Shown one piece after another: positions 48,101-60,460 of a stretch of DNA of 64,000 nt (its first letter is position 1; each line of letters opens with the position of its first letter). The position numbers and the translations under genes were made by a program. The stretch is from Micromussa lordhowensis. Taxonomy: Eukaryota > Cnidaria > Anthozoa > Scleractinia > Lobophylliidae. The notes beneath the pieces were generated by a model. The model saw nothing but the letters and a program-made list of their open reading frames with translations, did not search any database and had not been told where the DNA came from. The stretch covers positions 2,755,401-2,819,400 of the forward strand of contig OZ026600.1 of assembly GCA_964020085.1 (NCBI GenBank). Direction: 5' to 3'.

Positions 48101-49845
48101 TAATTTAAAAGGTAAGGTTGTTGCCACAGGTTTCACGAAACAGGTCCTGCAGGTATCTCGTTTGTAAGGTGTTAATCAAATATGTTTACTCCAATGAAGA
48201 AAATATTAAAAGTGATCTTCTTGTAACTGAAGGTTCAAGGAATTGCCAGGGAAACTCCAATTTTTTTCTTAAAGTACAGTTATGGACGTTGTATGGTCCC
48301 ATTTACCTACTGTTCGACAGGTTATATGTCACTAGAACAGTTTACCACTAAAACCAATTTGCGTTCCAAATCATAACACGTGTAGAAGACGCATGGATGC
48401 ATCACTGACTACACCTCTTGATTTAATTCATTTGAATTGAAGTCAAAGTCCGAGAAAGAATAGGACATCCTTTTAAGATCCTTGCCATGCAGTGAAGAGG
48501 ATCAGAGCTGTTTAAATACCCATTCTGGTCTGGCGTCTCATAGTGTTTCGATGAGAGAATTCCGAACCACCAGTTACCCATGCTCTTTCATGTATCAATG
48601 CATCACCTCTGGACTTTGAAGGCCGCACTTGCGCGAAAAGCCAACATAAACACTTAAGAGCAAATATTCAAGTCGGGAATGATATAGGGGATAAAATTTA
48701 TATAGGAGTTCAAGTTGAATTGTGGTTATAAACCTCCGTTTTTACTGACAGTACAGATAGCCTGAAAACAGTCCATATTTAACTTAATTACCAACAGTCC
48801 TTTAAACCTAAACAATTCTTGACTTACAGTATGCCTCAATAGGTTTTACCTGCTACCAGCCGTTTTCAGTCATAAACAAAGTCTTAAGATAGTGATCAAT
48901 CCCGTCTGTGTCTTCTGTTATTTTGGCAGTATGTGAAGGTCGGTCTTCAATTTTTACCGTTTTGGAACGACAGAGGACCTACGTTTGTACCGTTTAAACG
49001 TCTCGCAAATTAAGCTTAACTCCGTGAAAATATCCAAGGTTTTCATTACTTGTGGACAACTGAAGTTCCCGAATAGCTGATTTCGAGGTAATTCTTAACA
49101 CAATGAGTTTTCTCCTCCATAAATGTCAATTGTTACCGCCTTGGAATAATAATTTATTTCTAATTCTCAAATGTATGTAAGTCTAGTACTAGGTATTTAC
49201 TTCATGGTTCCGGTCCAAACCTTTATTACATTCGTTTCGTTAAAAGGAATCTTTCATTAACTAGTTGCATGGCTTTAGTACGAGAACTCGATTTTCGCTG
49301 ATGGTGGTAAAGCTCGCTAAACGTTAGTCTCCTGTGAAGACGTTGGAGAATATGTAAAATCAAAGCTGTTATATTTTGCAATGTACGGTTATGGTACCAG
49401 CTTGCAATTCCCGCGCATTTCGTTGTAATGCACGATAGAAGGACAGAAATACTCACCCCTTTAATTCAAGATCAGACCAGAAGCAGTTCTGATGGGTGGC
49501 CTGGCTAACTAATTCTGTGGAATGCCTGTCCTGGCCACACCGATGTAAGCAAAGGAGACAAGGGGTGGGGGTGGGGGTGGGAGATATGGTTTGTTCTGCA
49601 ATATGACAAATTTTAAATACGCCATAAGAATGTTTTTCTGGCTGGTCGAGGTAAACCAATCGGACCAATAACAACTGGCGCTCATTCTTAAAGTCAGATA
49701 TCACTCATACATGACACCAGCTTCATTTTTCCAATTCACATATGTTGTGCTATTATTTGTAATATGATCTAGAAATGCTGATGCAAGTGAACAGCAAGCA
49801 AGAGTAATATTTAGTCAGAGAAGGCGAATTCAACAATTGAAATCC
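45133..49845. other. Gene-poor spacer before NXPE copy B
   Basis: Only one small minus-strand frame with a membrane-like segment (47640-47822) is worth listing. A (GGGGTG)n stretch lies at about 49563-49582. The remaining open frames lack domains. The last few hundred bases before 49846 should hold the promoter of NXPE-like copy B, but no core promoter motif is evident. Confidence 0.45.
47640..47822 (-). CDS. Possible small single-pass membrane protein
   Basis: A 60-residue frame with a true ATG (47822-47820). A charged N-terminal third (EEQDEKEKEKIAWCSKRK) is followed by a strongly hydrophobic stretch, FYFIVASVLIFLAIFRLWLI, and a short polar tail. This is the pattern of a type II signal anchor or a small membrane protein. 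I do not recognise a family. It could also be the first exon of a longer minus-strand gene, although no convincing following exon was found before the GPCR at 45132. It may be chance. Confidence 0.3.
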   Translation of the reverse strand: MSAYVIKLTEEQDEKEKEKIAWCSKRKFYFIVASVLIFLAIFRLWLITHLVSAPNNLKFD

Positions 49846-52800
49846 ATGCGAATTCAGATCCTACCACGCCCTGTAGGATCCAGTAAAGACTTCTACAAGA
49901 TCTTTGTTGTTTTCTTTCTTGTCGTCTACGTGTTTTTGTGGCTCTCAAGACCAGCAGTGGAAACCAAGTTGAACTGGGAAAATTATGACAAATCTTTGGA
50001 GCAGAAAAACATGCTGCTTATAAATAACACGACCGACGTGATTAGGAAGGACGCACTGAAAAGAAAGGCCCCGACTGAGTTTATAGCGCACTGGTGCAGA
50101 AAGCAGCGGTGGAGATTAGATTGGAAGGGCATGATCTCGCCTTGTGCGAACAACACCGCATGGAACTCCTCAAGGGACAGAACAAATGCAACTGATCCTA
50201 ACACAAGCTTTATTTCACTTTGGGACATCAAACCCGTTGGAGAATACAGTCGTTTCAGCATTCAGTCGCAAACAAAGGAAGGACGTCCCAAGACGCAAGG
50301 CGGTGACACATGGAGGGTCCTCCTAAGAGGACCATCCTCTATTTCTCCGACGGTGTTCGATCATGGAAATGGGACGTACGAGGTTTTGTTCCTTGCAATG
50401 GAATCTGGCGTATACGCTGCAAATATCACGTTAGATTACACTTTGTGTGATGGATTTAAGGATCCTCCCTGGGATTGGTTTATAATTGGTAGGTTCCTAA
50501 GTGTTTTTCACTATTCTTAACTTGGTTAGTTAATTATAATCTTATCTGTAAGAATCGTCTTCGAGTTCCCGTTCTTTTCGTGCACTTCGAAAAAATTATC
50601 CTTGCTGCAAAAATAAATTACGATAATGTGTTTTTATGTTGATTTTGAAATATTGCCTTGGTTTTTCTAAGCAATTCATCAGTCACCGATTTAAAAATAG
50701 TAAGGAAGATCCTTTGTACTGCATGACATGTTTAAACTCCCTATTTTGAGTTCGTTTGACTGCGCACTGATGCCCAATAAGTGATATGAGTTTAACAAAC
50801 TTTGACTAGTTGTCTATCATAGTCTCACTCAATGCTCGCTATCGGCTTAGCCTTAAGACACTACTATATTTTTCTCTGCTTAGTTACCGAGGTACCCTCA
50901 GTAAATATTTAATACCGCAATAGCGGTGCTCGATATCAAGTGTCAGCTGTCGGCCAGTGTCCAACACACCATACATTGGAAACTAAACAGTTAATACTAA
51001 CTAAAATTTGTTTCCAAGGGAACGCGCAAGGAAAATATCAGCGACACCCACAAGTCGAGGGAAATAAAGATTATCTCCATGCAGCTTTGTGGGATGGGAG
51101 TCCTGTGGAAATAACAATCCCACCTGCTAGTGATGGTAAGAATCTTTTACTAACTACTTATTAACCGAGAGTGCGGTCTTTACGGGAAAATCTCGGACCG
51201 AGACCTTGCCGTATTGACCGAGCGATAGCGAGGTTTGATATTTTCCTGTAAAAACCGAACATTCGAGGTTAAGAAGTTGTTTGTCATATGGCTTTTTGCT
51301 TGGGTTTTGCAGGCCCATAATCGGCCCGTGGGCATTACGGGAGAATAATGCCCTAGTATTAACCAATCAGAGCACGCGTTAGATCGGCTTCAAACCCAAG
51401 TCGTATAATAAAGATCTATAACGGTCTCCTGTTTAGCCACGTGTTTCATGCAGTACCCTGTGTCCAAATCCTGTATAACTGTAGCAAAAAGCACAAAGCG
51501 ATTTATATGTCCCCCTGGCTTAACATGAATTGTATTCCAACTCGCACTCAGCATTATTGCGCAGGGGCAGATCCTGGATTTTTCAAGTAGGGATGGCTAG
51601 TACCTTGGGACTGGAGAACCAATGGAGCATGTTCCCAAAACGTTGGTTTCACTAGAAAAACTATCAATTTCACCAAAGTAGAACTTACAATGAGGTACCA
51701 GTCCTGAGAATTTCCTATATTTACAATGTTTTTCAATTTTTGTGTTTTTGCTTCCCCAATCTATACCCCTCGTTATATCCGCCCCTGTTGCGACACCTTT
51801 ACGCATACCTACGGAAAGAGAAAAGGTACTGTTACCTACCCCAAACCCAAAAGGTCCCCAAACGTACCTCTCCAGCTATTATGTAGAAAGTATGTGCCCG
51901 TGAATTTGACTAAAATGAGATTTATTCTTTCCTTGAGGAAGGGTCTCATTCGCCAGCATTTCAAGCAAGTATCAGCGTGGATTCGGCAAAGTAAATTGTA
52001 CCACCCAGTGTAACTTCATGTGGAATGGGCATGGACGATGGGTGCAGAACATGTGGAAGTCACATGTTGAAGGTACGTGTGCTAAAGCTGGAAGAGCTAA
52101 AAAGAGGCAAAACTAGGTCATTTCCATAGGATTAATTGCTTAATTTAATTGCTTAGTGAGTTTGCTTATTGATCATAGAGTCACCCCAGAAGCATGAATC
52201 TCGCACCAAAGAAGGAACGTTATGGATTTATGGCGACTCTGTTAACGTCTTCTTCGCTCACTCACTTCTGCAAAGAAAACTTTGTCGAGACATTTTCAAG
52301 CGATGTAAATTCAGTTACAACTGGATTTATCCGGTTACTAATGTTACTGCTGCCAAGAAAGAAAACAACGGCAACGATTACGACAACGAAAGGGTTTTAC
52401 AAAGTTTTCGCCGAGTTGTTTATGATCCTCAAATGGACGAAAACAGCGCAATCATAATGAACTTTGGCCTGCACTTCATTGAAAGCACAAATTTTACGAA
52501 CTACAAGAAACTTATCGACGGTCTGATGAAAGTGCTAACAGAAGACGAGAAAGACTCGACATCAAACGTGACGAGGCCCTACTTTCGAGGAACAGTGATA
52601 TGGAAAACAACAACAGCCATCAATAAAGAGAAGGCCAGCAATATTTATCTTGGGCATAAGCGCTTTTTGACGCAGCAGGTGAATTACTATCCGTCCTTAT
52701 AGAAGCCAAGAGAGCATGAAGGGTGAGAGAGTTAGTGTCCCTTGTAGTCCTTACACCCGAGGTACCCCTTCTCAAGTTATTTTTTGATCACTCCCGATTT

Positions 52801-53613
52801 CGGAAAAAAAAACACAGGGTCTAGAAGTAGGAAATTCCGTGGTGCAGAGTTTCCTTAGTGGACAGCTCAAGCTGTTTCACAGATATTTTCCCCAGTCGAC
52901 GAAGATATCAACACAAACATCTTCTTGAGGGCTGGATAACACATCTGAAAATAACTTGAGTGGGATTGCGATGAGAATAAGGCTTAGGTAGGTGATTCTC
53001 TCTCTCTTACTCTTCATCTTCATGTTCTCTTGCAGAAGCTTTATGTGGGCTCATAAAAACTGTGCCTTTACACCGAGTGTCTTGCTCTAATTTAAAGAGA
53101 AAATATATCCGATAAAAGCGTTAAATTTAGTTATCTATCTTTAAAAGCGGATGGCGTTATCTCCCAGCTTTACCACAGAATTTAAGGGGTGAAATGATGC
53201 TGTCTATGAGATCGTTGACTTTTTTGTTCTTGATATACGTGCTCTGAACCTATATTTGAAAAGCTCGAGGTTGCTAGAGTAGCTTAAAGTTACTCCAAAC
53301 GCCAAAAGTTGCCGAGCACAATCGGGACAGGCCTATCGCTTAGACAGTGTATCCGCATATGGCCGTCATTCTTTATATTTGCGTGTTCTTTCCACAGCGA
53401 ATTTTGCTCTACAACGCTTTCGCTACCTCGCGCATGTGCCAGGCGGGCTTCAAGATTCTCGACGTCTTTCCCATCACTGACTCCTACCCACAGGGGACTG
53501 GTACCCACGGAGCCAATGGACCAGTTAAAAACGACATCGTGCACTATAACAACCTCGCCTTTAGCCCAGCAGAAGACGTATTAGAACAGTACTTTGACGC
53601 CAAGGGGACTTAA
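49846..53613 (+). CDS. NXPE family (neurexophilin/PC-esterase) protein, copy B
   Basis: Four exons, 49846-50488, 51019-51135, 52179-52678 and 53398-53613, encode 491 residues. Introns are GT-AG with phases 1, 1, 0, identical to copy A. The Met at 49846 is the first ATG in the frame. Residues 17-34 (FYKIFVVFFLVVYVFLWL) form a signal-anchor segment. Exon 1 has the neurexophilin-like beta-sandwich (WDIKPVGEYSRF, GGDTWRVLLRGPSSISPT, FDHGNGTYEV, LCDGFKDPP). Exon 3 begins the PC-esterase region with TLWIYGDS (Ser274). Exon 4 has DVFPITDSYPQGTG and DIVH (466-469). Several N-x-S/T sites follow the membrane segment, so a luminal or extracellular position is likely. A repeat sits in intron 2. Enzyme activity and substrate are unproven. 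Same family as copy A, about 22 kb away on the other strand. Confidence 0.92.
51160..51390. repeat. Dispersed repeat within NXPE B intron 2
   Basis: TATTAACC occurs at both ends, as TATTAACCGAGAGTGCGG (near 51162) and TATTAACCAATCAGAGCACG (near 51357). Between them are short self-complementary pieces such as CTCGGACCGAG and CGAGCGATAGCGAGG. The CGAGCG-type runs and the CAATCAGAGC tail resemble repeats common in cnidarian introns. Exact family and limits not determined. Confidence 0.45.
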
Positions 53614-56475
53614 TACAAAAGTCGAGTGAATACTGTAGGCTACTGTTAAATCATTAAATCATTGAGTGAATCTACTTCAAAGCATGGAAACACAAGAACA
53701 ACTTACTCTAATTTTTACCTAGAGAAAAAACTCACGAAATACCTGGTGATAACTGCTAAACAAACGTGGCGCCTGAATTTGAAAAACAAGACTAGTTTGT
53801 AAACCCTAAGCATCGTGTTTATGTTTCCAGACAAATAGTGTTTCAAATGAATGTGAGGTTTAGGATGTATTAGAATTGTTATTCAAATATCGGCGCCATT
53901 TACCCAAAGTGTCTATATATCAAATGTGCAAATGCCGAGCAGCTGTGAAGACGCTTTACGTTCGTTTAGTCGTAAAAAGAGCGTATTGTGAAGCTTTTGC
54001 TACCCGAGAGAGACGTACAACATGTGAAAAAAACATGACTTAACGCGCCTGTTTTATTAGTTTCTCAAATGGTCTAGAATGTAAAGATTGTTTTAGGACG
54101 TTCTAACAGATAGAAAAAGCTTATATAACGTAAGACACTATTAACTGCACGCGCGAATCAAATAATGAAGCACGGTTTTCGGTATTCGGTCGCTACATGA
54201 CAGCCAATCAGAACGGGCGTTATGAACATTGTTTACACACATTTGATGATCAAATGTGTGTAAATGAAAACAATGTTCATAACTTGTGACCAGACTTTTT
54301 TTTGCGCTTTTCTGGATAGTAGACCATGAACCAATACCACTTTTATTTCACGAAAGTATTTAAGTAAATCCTCACCAACAGATTATCAGTTCCAAGTTCT
54401 CTCGTCTTAGAATATGAAAATAAAAATCAGTAAAAGTGAAAATGAGTTAATTTTTCCACAGTTTTTTCAGCTTGTTTTCACTTGTCATGGTAACAATTCT
54501 AAACCCAAACAATATTGATTTGACAAAGCTATTCTTTCAATTCTTTCTTTGTTATTCTGCATTCAGAGAATTTTTTTTACCATGGGATTTATAAGTCGAT
54601 AGGGTTCTTTGCCTTACATAGAAAGCAGTATGATTTGAATAAGTTTATGACAAGCGGAGTCATCTTATACTGCCTCAAAAGCAACAATTTCACGTTATTT
54701 TTCACGTATTTTTCTTCACTTTTAGGTTAATGTCAATAGTACGTTTAAAATAATTATGTTACGATATATCCATTCTATTTGTTTAATGTTCGAAATTATC
54801 TTCATGGCAATGGAAAGTTAAAAATTCATGATTACTGACCAAGGAGAAAAAAACGATCGATAACTGGGAAATATTTAAAACGACAAACTTTATAAGATGC
54901 CTCCCTCTAGAAATATCACAGAACTTGCAGAAAATTACAATTATTTATTGGCAAGTTTGTTATATTATTGGAAATTAAAATAATATTGTAAAACGGCAAG
55001 TAAATTTCCACGTTTGTTGTGTTCCTCTTGATAAATATTTTCCTATGTCTTATCTGATTCGGTGAGAACCTAGAACACACGGATTTACAGTCTGCTTTCA
55101 TGGACAGTTGGTTTGAGCGACCCGAACTTGTATTGCATTTAGCAGAATATGACAACAGACGCACTTGGAAGCAAGTTCTCAAAATCAAAATCCAAAATAG
55201 GCAATAAAAGTATAGATGTCTTTATTTAAGAAACACATGGCCTGTTAATTGCAGCGGAGCGCTTTGTGTTATAGCACTTTACTCAAAGGGACCGGCTTTC
55301 TGTGTCGATCGGTAGCCCGTGTTGTAAAAAATCTTGAGAAACTAACCTCAAGTCTCGAGTTAGGAATAATGGAATATGACTTCTCGTGAATCTGCGAACT
55401 GCTAGGGCATATGTTCTCAAAGTTTAGCAAAATATCTCTAAATGGAATCTAATTTATTAGCGACGTTTTTCTATCAAGCCATAAAATATACTTAATTTAG
55501 CATTTTCCTATGAAAGCACTACTAAGCCTTGTAATGTAATTTTAAAAGTTTTCCTGAATTTGTAGTCAAAACATTTCATGCAATACTCAACAATCACGCA
55601 GTGTTTTTTGCATGGTAGCACAGTGACTTATCGTTGCGATGAAGGCCACACATGAGTAAAAACGAAAAAGAAATGTTAATCGGAACACCATGTCTTTTTA
55701 AGCAAACGGAGATAAAATATATCTTACGAAGAAACTGATTTCCCACTTTTTCCATTTAGATTAAAGTTATCGATAATAAATTTTAGTGTCATTTACGTAT
55801 CGAAAGCAATTCGACTTATATGTAAAACAAATTCGCCATGGCGGAAATCATAAACATTTTGTCATTCATAAAAATTATTTTGATGAGCAAAAACCAGTGA
55901 GAAGAGACCTTTACGACTGCCCATATAACTTAATTTCCTGTCGACGAACAAACCAACCCGCTGGGAATTCATTCATGACAAATGAAATTGCAAAGTTAGG
56001 CGGAAGACTTGACATAAAGTCCTTTAAAACTGTCTGATTTTGCCAGACCAATTTTAGTTTTTTAATTCCATTTTGAAATCATTTGTCTTCATAAAAGGGC
56101 GATAAGGGCAAAAAAAGAATAACTCAACGAATAAGGCAGGCTGTTGTGGACTATGCTTGCGGCATATTTTAATAATCTGTGAAAAACGACAACATTTATG
56201 TTCAGTAATTTGGCCAAACCGATAAAACCATTTCTAATACAATTTGGTTGGACAATTTATATTTGACACAGCTTGGTAAGACACATGTAAGACACTTCAA
56301 GACTCCTTTGCGATAAAATTACAAAATCGATAGCGATAAATATCAGAAGGCCTGTCAAGTCACAGAAGAAATTGTTATCACAGTGCGTGGCTGATTAAAC
56401 ATCTTTTGGTGTTGTTGTATTGAGGTCGAACGATTTCTCACTCTTGAAAAACGTAGCAGCTAAAGCGTCTTTGCA
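53614..56475. other. Spacer between NXPE copy B and GPCR
   Basis: Includes the 3' UTR of NXPE copy B and the palindrome at 54219-54283. The minus-strand frame at 54916-55188 and the plus-strand frame at 55786-56037 have no recognisable domain and are not called genes. The rest is AT-rich. Confidence 0.45.
54219..54283. repeat. Near-perfect 65-bp palindrome
   Basis: GTTATGAACATTGTTT continues into ACACACATTTGAT, then ATCAAATGTGTGTAAAT and AAAACAATGTTCATAAC. The right arm has a 4-bp insertion relative to the left. The centre is essentially loop-free (TTTGATgATCAAA). It would extrude or fold into a strong hairpin. Probably a foldback MITE remnant. Just upstream is CAGCCAATCAGAACGGGCG, a motif often seen next to such elements. 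Confidence 0.8.
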
Positions 56476-57486
56476 ATGAATAACAACACCACACGAAAAG
56501 CTGATAACGGAACCGATTCTTCAGGGAAAGCAGATTTCATTTCAGATGGACTCATAACAGGGATTGTGGTCAACACACTTCTGATACTTTTAATTGTGGG
56601 AGGAAATTTTCTGGTGATTGCAGCTTACGTTAAAAATCACCGACTTCGTACAGGAACCTACGCGTTGTTAGGGAGCCTGGCTTTGTCTGATTTGCTTGTT
56701 GGAGGTGTCGCTATCCCAATACGGATCTACGGCTCAATCAAGAGTTGGGAGGTTAGCGTGTTACTTGTTTTAGTTTACACTGCGTTTGACATCTTCAGCG
56801 CCGTAGCATCCAATCTTCACCTGATGGCCATATCGTTCGAGCGTTTCATAGCCGTTTCGCGACCGTTTTATCACCAAACCCTCACCGTCCATCCGTACGC
56901 GGTAGCGTCGATGATGTCCTGGTTTTTAGGGATTGTCGTCGCCTTAGCGCATCCAGGAAACTATTTACGAAACGCCAGTGAGATATCGCTGAAGTTGAGA
57001 CTCATTGAGATACACTCTGTCACCTTATTTGCCTTGTGCTTCTTGGGGCCGTTGACAATAATCACTATTGTAAACATCGGGATATTCCGCATTGCAAGAG
57101 TGCTTATCCGACGCGATCCATTACGACACGGAAACATGGCACAAGGAAGGTTGCGCAAGGAGCGTAAAACCGCACTGACGCTTCTCGTTATGACTGGGTT
57201 TTTCTTCATCGCTTGGTTTCCATTTTTTGTCGTGAACATGTTGTACCTGTACTGTTCCGCTTGCCTCCCTTCCTCAATCAAGGCGCAGTTTTTAATGGTA
57301 GACATCATAAAATGGTTGCATTACTCCAACAGTGCAATCAATCCAATCATATATGCGTACCGGGATATCGAAATGCGCCGCACATTCGCCAGACTTCTCG
57401 GTCCCTTAGGAAAATTTTGCGGACTCAATCAAGTCGAGCCGGAACCTACGAATACACAAGTTGTTATCGACATGCAGACAAGATAG
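56476..57486 (+). CDS. Aminergic-like class A GPCR, copy 3
   Basis: An intronless frame of 336 residues from an ATG preceded by CAATGA context. N-glycosylation sequons are at Asn3, Asn4 and Asn11. TM3 has Asp105 (3.32) and ERF at 122-124. TM6 is AWFPFF (Trp247, Pro249, Phe250, Phe251). TM7 is KWLHYSNSAINPIIY, giving Trp280 (7.40), Tyr283 (7.43) and NPIIY at 289-293. Val98 sits at position 3.25 and ECL2 has no Cys, so the conserved disulfide is absent. The third intracellular loop ends in RKERKTA, as in copy 2 (REKRTA). It lies on the opposite strand from copies 1 and 2. A candidate AATAAA signal is at 57730-57735. Ligand unknown. Confidence 0.93.
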   Translation: MNNNTTRKADNGTDSSGKADFISDGLITGIVVNTLLILLIVGGNFLVIAAYVKNHRLRTGTYALLGSLALSDLLVGGVAIPIRIYGSIKSWEVSVLLVLVYTAFDIFSAVASNLHLMAISFERFIAVSRPFYHQTLTVHPYAVASMMSWFLGIVVALAHPGNYLRNASEISLKLRLIEIHSVTLFALCFLGPLTIITIVNIGIFRIARVLIRRDPLRHGNMAQGRLRKERKTALTLLVMTGFFFIAWFPFFVVNMLYLYCSACLPSSIKAQFLMVDIIKWLHYSNSAINPIIYAYRDIEMRRTFARLLGPLGKFCGLNQVEPEPTNTQVVIDMQTR

Positions 57487-59633
57487 TAAGCGCCACCACC
57501 AACCATGACTATTTAATTAACAACACTGGTCAAAAGTGCTAAGCTAGGAAGGTTTTTTTGAAGATTTTCGTGGAACATTGCGATTCACGAACGGCCTCCT
57601 TTAAAATAGGCTAACTGAAAAATGAAATGTCCATAATTATTTGTAGACGGTAGATAAAAGAGCAGGATCTTTTATTTTCGAGACCACCGCACAGCGAACC
57701 GGCAATGACACGGTTTCTCATGTAGTTATAATAAAAATTATTAACCAGCCCGAAAAATCAGTAAAATGAAAGCCAAAAGAATCACCGAAAAAAATAATAA
57801 AACACTCAAGTGTTTTATTCGTCACTGTATAAATGTACAAAATCCATATTTGCACGATTCAGTGGTATGCTGCCACAAAGCAAATTATTTATTGGGTCAA
57901 TCGGAAACTCGATGTGAATTTCCAATCATTTTTAACAAACTAATGATTGCGAACTCAGTTCCAAAAACAGGAGACACTTGCTAGGAAAAATATTAATTTT
58001 GTCACTTTGTTTCCAATGTTAGTATATACTTATGTACTGTATATTTGATTATATACTGAGTCTTTTTTCTCCCCTGCGCGGGTGTTCAATAACTAGATTC
58101 CAGTGACATTTAGCGAAAAAAAAGTACTATTAAAGTTATCGAACTTTCATTAGGTTGAAGTTTCTTATCAAAATAAACCCGATATCATTAACTTAGTCCT
58201 AGCAGGTGATGAAGATTTTCGATTAGCTGTTACACAAATATTGAAGCTTGGACATGTCAACGCAAAGCTCGCTCAGTTTTGATTATTTTTGCCTTGTGAG
58301 TTAGATCCTCCGTGTGATACATCACAGATTGTCGGGAAAAAAAACTGACTGTACAATCTGCTTGGTGATCGATACCAAACTCAATTAATCCTGAAAAAAA
58401 AAATTATGTCTTTCAACGATGGCGACCAATTTCGATTAACTGTGGCTAAATTAAATTCATTTTAGTTATGCATCCAGTGAAATATTAAAAATACACCAAT
58501 GAAATAAGTATTAAGTAGACTGTAAAACAATTCCCGTATCTGTTAACTGAGCCACACTCATGACGCTATGCAGTCTTGAGCTTAACTTATAGAGCTGCCG
58601 CAAGCTACATACAGAGGCGAAGCCTAAGAGATAAGCAGATCACGGGGGTTAAATTATTCAAAAAGAAATTAATTTCAGGGGGTAAAAGAAAGTTATGAAA
58701 GCGGATGTATTTAATCTCTTGTAAGAGTACGTTGAATGCGTGCGTGTAAATAATTGCAGTCCAAGAGGTGAACTCATGCTTGTAAATAATTGCAGTCCAC
58801 AGATCAAAGAAAGTATGATTTATTGAAGACATATTACTTTTGCTTCAGAAATATACTTGTAACGCCAATAAGCCCGTGAAAGTTGGAATGTAGTTAATAA
58901 AGCTTTGCTAACAAATGATTCATACACCATCATGATGAGATAAATGATCGCAAGACGTAATCTGTTTCTAAATTGCCTGTGTCGCCAGAAGTTAAATAAC
59001 ATAACAAAAATAACCAAAAAAGTAAATAGTGAGTCACTAAGCTTACATGACATATACACATCTAGACTCTGCTATATAAGGCGTGAAAAGTATCACATGA
59101 AACACAAGTGACCGTGTTTTTACCTCATTTCCAAACACCGAGAGGAGAGTTGAAAACACGACGCGTAGCAGATCGATGGGGTATTTAGAACTGCTCGAAT
59201 TGTTTGCAAATGCGATATAACACTATCTAGAGTATTTGATATTTTCAGAATCAAAACTAGAACAAAATTGAAAACGGAGTGGTAAAATCATAGAAATCTA
59301 AGCTAATTAAGATCCGATATTGGAACACCGTCACTTCTAAGTACTATTTCCTTTCATAAATTATTATTGATGAAGAATCGATCTGCCATAAGTTGATTGA
59401 TTGCGTAAGTAAAATGACTTATAATTATCTAGGGAACCTTTATAGATCGTTTTCACTGTCACGCAATAAAAAAATAAATCGAAAACTATCCAGTGGAAAA
59501 AGCTGAGAAACTGTGATGTTATAGAAGATAAAAAAATAAGACACTTCTCCAAGTTTTAGCCCTGTGCGTTTCCCCAAACTTCAGATATTCGTCGAAACGT
59601 TTCGCAGAAATTTACAGAGCCCAGTATGAAAAC

Positions 59634-59670
59634 GCCATATTGGTGTACCTCCATGGTACACCAATATGGC
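59634..59670. repeat. Perfect 16-bp-arm hairpin
   Basis: GCCATATTGGTGTACC, loop TCCAT, GGTACACCAATATGGC. Arms match at every base. It may be the terminus or centre of a foldback element; no matching partner ends were recognised within a few hundred bases. Confidence 0.85.
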
Positions 59671-60124
59671 GGCCGGAAAATAGTGTAAACATCTGGAACT
59701 TACTTTGGCTTTCTAGGCGACTGATTATCAGTAATGAAAAAACAAGTATTTACATAACAGACATAAGCACTTTTCCTAATGCTCTAGCTTCTAACTGGGC
59801 TCAAAATCATGAGATAAGTATATATTTTTCAACAAATTCGATCGTAGCCTTGTGTCACGCACCTCCATAACCCGGAAATTCAAAATGCTCCGGTTTCCAA
59901 ACGAAGCACGCTATTGAGCTGTAAAGTTGTAAACAGATATAAATATGTCACCTCTTATACCTGATGAGGATGAAAACTTTGGTGGATCTTTAGTTTAAGA
60001 TTTTAGAAAGTGATGACGTCACGTGAAAACGATCTATTGACTGTATAACACATCCAAATACGTCAGCATGGTATTGATGAATACAGTTTAATATATTCTT
60101 CCCGAAAGGATTCCGAAAGCTGCG

Positions 60125-60310
60125 AGGAGGCAGCGTGGCCGGTTGGCTATGGCCGGGCGCCGGAGTCGCGGGTTCAAGTTCGCTCTGACCACTAAGCTGG
60201 AGTTGTTTCTGCATGGGTAGACCCTACTTCACTCCTCGGTCATGCTTGTAAATAGCTAACTGGTCTGCCCTCCGCCAGTAGGGAATTTTAAATCTATTTT
60301 TTTATTAGAA
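60125..60310 (+). mobile_element. tRNA-derived SINE
   Basis: The head GCAGCGTGGCCGGTTGGCTA resembles an A box of Leu/Ser-type tRNAs. GGTTCAAGTTC at 60171-60181 is a near-consensus B box. The spacing of about 40 bp is tRNA-like. The sequence then runs into non-tRNA body (CTAAGCTGGAGTTGTTTCTG, CTCCTCGGTCATGCTTGTAA) and a T/A-rich end near 60305. It is not a functional tRNA because the 3' acceptor side is missing. Confidence 0.65.
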
Positions 60311-60460
60311 AATTTCTTTCTTGAGAACTAGCTAGGTGTAGCTAAGCACTTCGACCACTATAAACATTCAACATTTTTTCATTTAAAAAAAAATCACGTA
60401 CGTGAAACCGAGGGTAAAAGGATTGAACGACGTCAAAAGTGTGTGCCCTTGCGTGACTAA

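Noticed and set aside
60125..60200. Functional tRNA gene
   Set aside because: Good B box but no closing acceptor strand; continues into SINE body.
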